A stretch of 64,000 nucleotides of DNA from Brevinema_A sp051649605 (GTDB lineage Bacteria > Spirochaetota > Brevinematia > Brevinematales > Brevinemataceae), in the NCBI GenBank assembly GCA_051649605.1, contig JBOFHK010000010.1:17919-81918 (forward strand), given 5' to 3'. The position numbers were made by a program, and so were the translations under genes. Shown piece after piece: positions 62,543-64,000 of this stretch. Each line of letters opens with the position of its first letter. The stretch's first letter is position 1. Under the pieces are notes generated by a model that had not been told where the DNA came from, made no database searches, and saw nothing but the letters and a program-made list of their open reading frames with translations.

Positions 62543-62652
62543 AAAATAAGCAATAATAACATTTGGTTAGAGAGACGAAGGCGATACTATTAACTTATCC
62601 AGCAGAGCAAAGCATCGCTGGAGTAGAGGAGCATTTATTTTAAGGAGTTAAT

Positions 62653-63285
62653 ATGATGAGAGTATTACTACTGATGTTCTTACTCGTGGGGTGTGGGGAA
62701 AATCCATCTATAGCTACCTATGATATTGAGCCTGAATTATTTTGGCTTCAAAAATATGGTGTATCTGAAATCATGGCCGCACCAGAATATACCTCCACAA
62801 TATATTATGAACCTATATCAAAAATATTTTATTTTGCAACAATAGAAAAAATAAAGAATATTACTTATGAGACAAATAATATTATAAATGAGAATGCTGT
62901 CATTGACCATATCCCATCTTGGGAGGTAAAACCTAATGAGCGAAATACGGATTTAGTTTATTATCCTATAGAAGATCCTTTAATATATGTAGGAAGTATT
63001 AATCTTACAAACCGTATTTATATTGATTCTAAGAGTAATCAATATATCAAAAAACTTACTGAAATAGATACTAGTTATTATATAGATTATGAAGACCATA
63101 AACAAAGTATTGTAGGTTCTCTATTACCTTTTATAACTCAAAAAGATATTTATGATATTGTCCCTCCACAAATTGCTTTGAGTAATCAATTTAATCAGGT
63201 TTTTGTTATTGGTAATTTAAGACCTGATCCTAATATTTCTAATCGGTACCCTAATGGTACTTTATATCTTAAATACTACGACTAA
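62653..63285 (+). CDS. Lipoprotein of unknown function
   Basis: A 210-residue protein with a signal peptide ending in the lipobox LLVGC (Cys14). The mature part is rich in Ile/Tyr/Asn (SIATYDIEPELFWLQKYGV, PIEDPLIYVGSINLTNRIY) and resembles no family I know. AAGGAG precedes ATG. The leader at 62570-62640 contains an imperfect hairpin (TCCAGC/GCTGGA). It ends four bases before the convergent last gene. Confidence 0.7.
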   Translation: MMRVLLLMFLLVGCGENPSIATYDIEPELFWLQKYGVSEIMAAPEYTSTIYYEPISKIFYFATIEKIKNITYETNNIINENAVIDHIPSWEVKPNERNTDLVYYPIEDPLIYVGSINLTNRIYIDSKSNQYIKKLTEIDTSYYIDYEDHKQSIVGSLLPFITQKDIYDIVPPQIALSNQFNQVFVIGNLRPDPNISNRYPNGTLYLKYYD

Positions 63286-63288
63286 TTT

Positions 63289-64000
63289 TTATTTAAAAAC
63301 TAAGTGATGACAATTTTGTTCTCCTTTCTTGCCTTCTTCAATACTACGAGAATCTAAGATAATTCTTACTGATATAAATTTTCTTAAACTCTTTCGAAAA
63401 GAAGACTTACTCGGATCTAATCCTGGATTAGCACCTATATCTATCGTTTGTCCTTTATTACTAATATGGTTAAAACCTATATATCTCGGTTTAAGATTTC
63501 TATCTGTCTTTGTTCCATTTAAAATACCTATGCTCAAATTAGATATGATTAGCTCTTTACTGATTCCTTTTTTTAATTCTTCTTCAACATATATACCTGA
63601 TGAACCTCTATACATTGAATTAATAGCTAGTTGGTTGGTGGCATTATACACGCTTTTATATATAAGATTTGCCTGAAGTTCCGCATCACGTTCCGCTGAT
63701 GTTACCCACATTTGTTTAATATCTAAACTTACTCCTAAATAATTTGCATAGACACCGATATATTTTAGTTTTCTTATAATATTATTAGATAGTGAGCCTA
63801 TAGCATATTGAGTTTTTTGAACCTTAATCTGATCCAATCCTAATTTTGTTGCGACAAAAATAGTATCTCCTTCTAGTGTGTCCATGCTTAAACCTGCTCC
63901 ACGCCTTGCGTCTATATTTAATGACATATCATTACTATCTGTATACAATTTATTCCAAAAGCTTTTACGATCAACTGCAAACATAATCTTATCCAAAGGA
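63289..64000 (-). CDS. Unknown protein, possibly truncated at the window edge
   Basis: The frame is open to the end of the window, so the start may lie outside; in-frame TTG at 63996 and ATG at 63984 are possible starts. About 235 residues are visible, ending SIEEGKKGEQNCHHLVFK. A helical middle (TSAERDAELQANLIYKSVYN) is followed by a basic segment (SSFRKSLRKFISVRIILDSR). No signal peptide is seen in the visible part. I do not recognise the family. Confidence 0.55.
   Translation of the reverse strand, partial: PLDKIMFAVDRKSFWNKLYTDSNDMSLNIDARRGAGLSMDTLEGDTIFVATKLGLDQIKVQKTQYAIGSLSNNIIRKLKYIGVYANYLGVSLDIKQMWVTSAERDAELQANLIYKSVYNATNQLAINSMYRGSSGIYVEEELKKGISKELIISNLSIGILNGTKTDRNLKPRYIGFNHISNKGQTIDIGANPGLDPSKSSFRKSLRKFISVRIILDSRSIEEGKKGEQNCHHLVFK

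Noticed and set aside
1..64000. CRISPR array, prophage or insertion sequence
   Set aside because: No regularly spaced 25-40 base repeats, transposase, integrase or phage structural genes were seen on either strand.

Overview
The window is a continuous stretch of a low-GC (by eye mid-30s percent) spirochaete chromosome. Two adjacent FlaB-type flagellin genes, a FliA/WhiG flagellar sigma factor, FliJ, a Bat-type VWA cluster and many short lipoproteins point to Spirochaetota. The flagellins resemble Treponema-type FlaB more than Leptospira FlaB. I cannot name the species; a low-GC host-associated lineage such as Brevinematales or a Treponema relative is plausible, but this is inference. No phage, insertion sequence or CRISPR array was seen. 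Most strong promoters follow TTGANN, a 16-17 base spacer and TATAAT.

Layout. 1-8.5 kb: start of hpf, flagellar sigma factor, a lone FecCD permease, tldD-miaB-TPR operon, BatA cluster. 8.6-12.3 kb: acyl-CoA synthetase, small lipoprotein, MATE exporter. 12.4-17.9 kb: amino-sugar/PTS block (HPr, EI, a NagB-NagA fusion, a NagB-like protein lacking catalytic residues, and a divergent EIIA). 17.9-24.7 kb: unknown 483-residue protein with a sigma-28-like promoter, then murI, a SurA-like protein, nusB, mazG, recG. 25-27 kb: two flagellins. 27-32 kb: ileS, lspA, a SpoIID-like protein, coaE. 32-41.7 kb: TPR/NHL/VWA protein, surface proteins, dxs, mtaB, mtnN, an NlpC/P60-like enzyme. 41.7-46 kb: tsaE, a HisA-like barrel behind an unusual five-copy 11-bp repeat, ispG, phosphohexomutase. 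46-49 kb: a family of small secreted proteins, fliJ, tRNA-Tyr. 49-52.7 kb: a frameshifted flavin-binding gene, an HNH nuclease and an NgoPII-like restriction-modification pair. 52.9-58 kb: a tight six-gene operon (CDP-alcohol phosphatidyltransferase with an internal TGA, FAD disulfide reductase, ascorbate-type PTS IIB and IIC, VTT membrane protein, DUF547 protein). 58-64 kb: a second PTS IIC, PepV-like dipeptidase, YfcC-type carrier, lipoprotein and a truncated unknown gene.

How the parts fit. HPr and EI are encoded with amino-sugar catabolic enzymes, and EIIA is divergent from them; two PTS permease loci lie about 40 kb away without their own EIIA. FliA is encoded here, and sigma-28-like sites lie before flaB, the 483-residue gene and a lipoprotein gene, suggesting a small motility regulon. 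The most unusual items are the degenerate NagB paralogue beside the NagB-NagA fusion, the 52.9-58 kb redox/membrane/PTS operon, the HisA-like protein with changed catalytic residues beside ispG, the phased 11-bp repeats, two probable leaderless mRNAs and two genes each disrupted by a single lesion.
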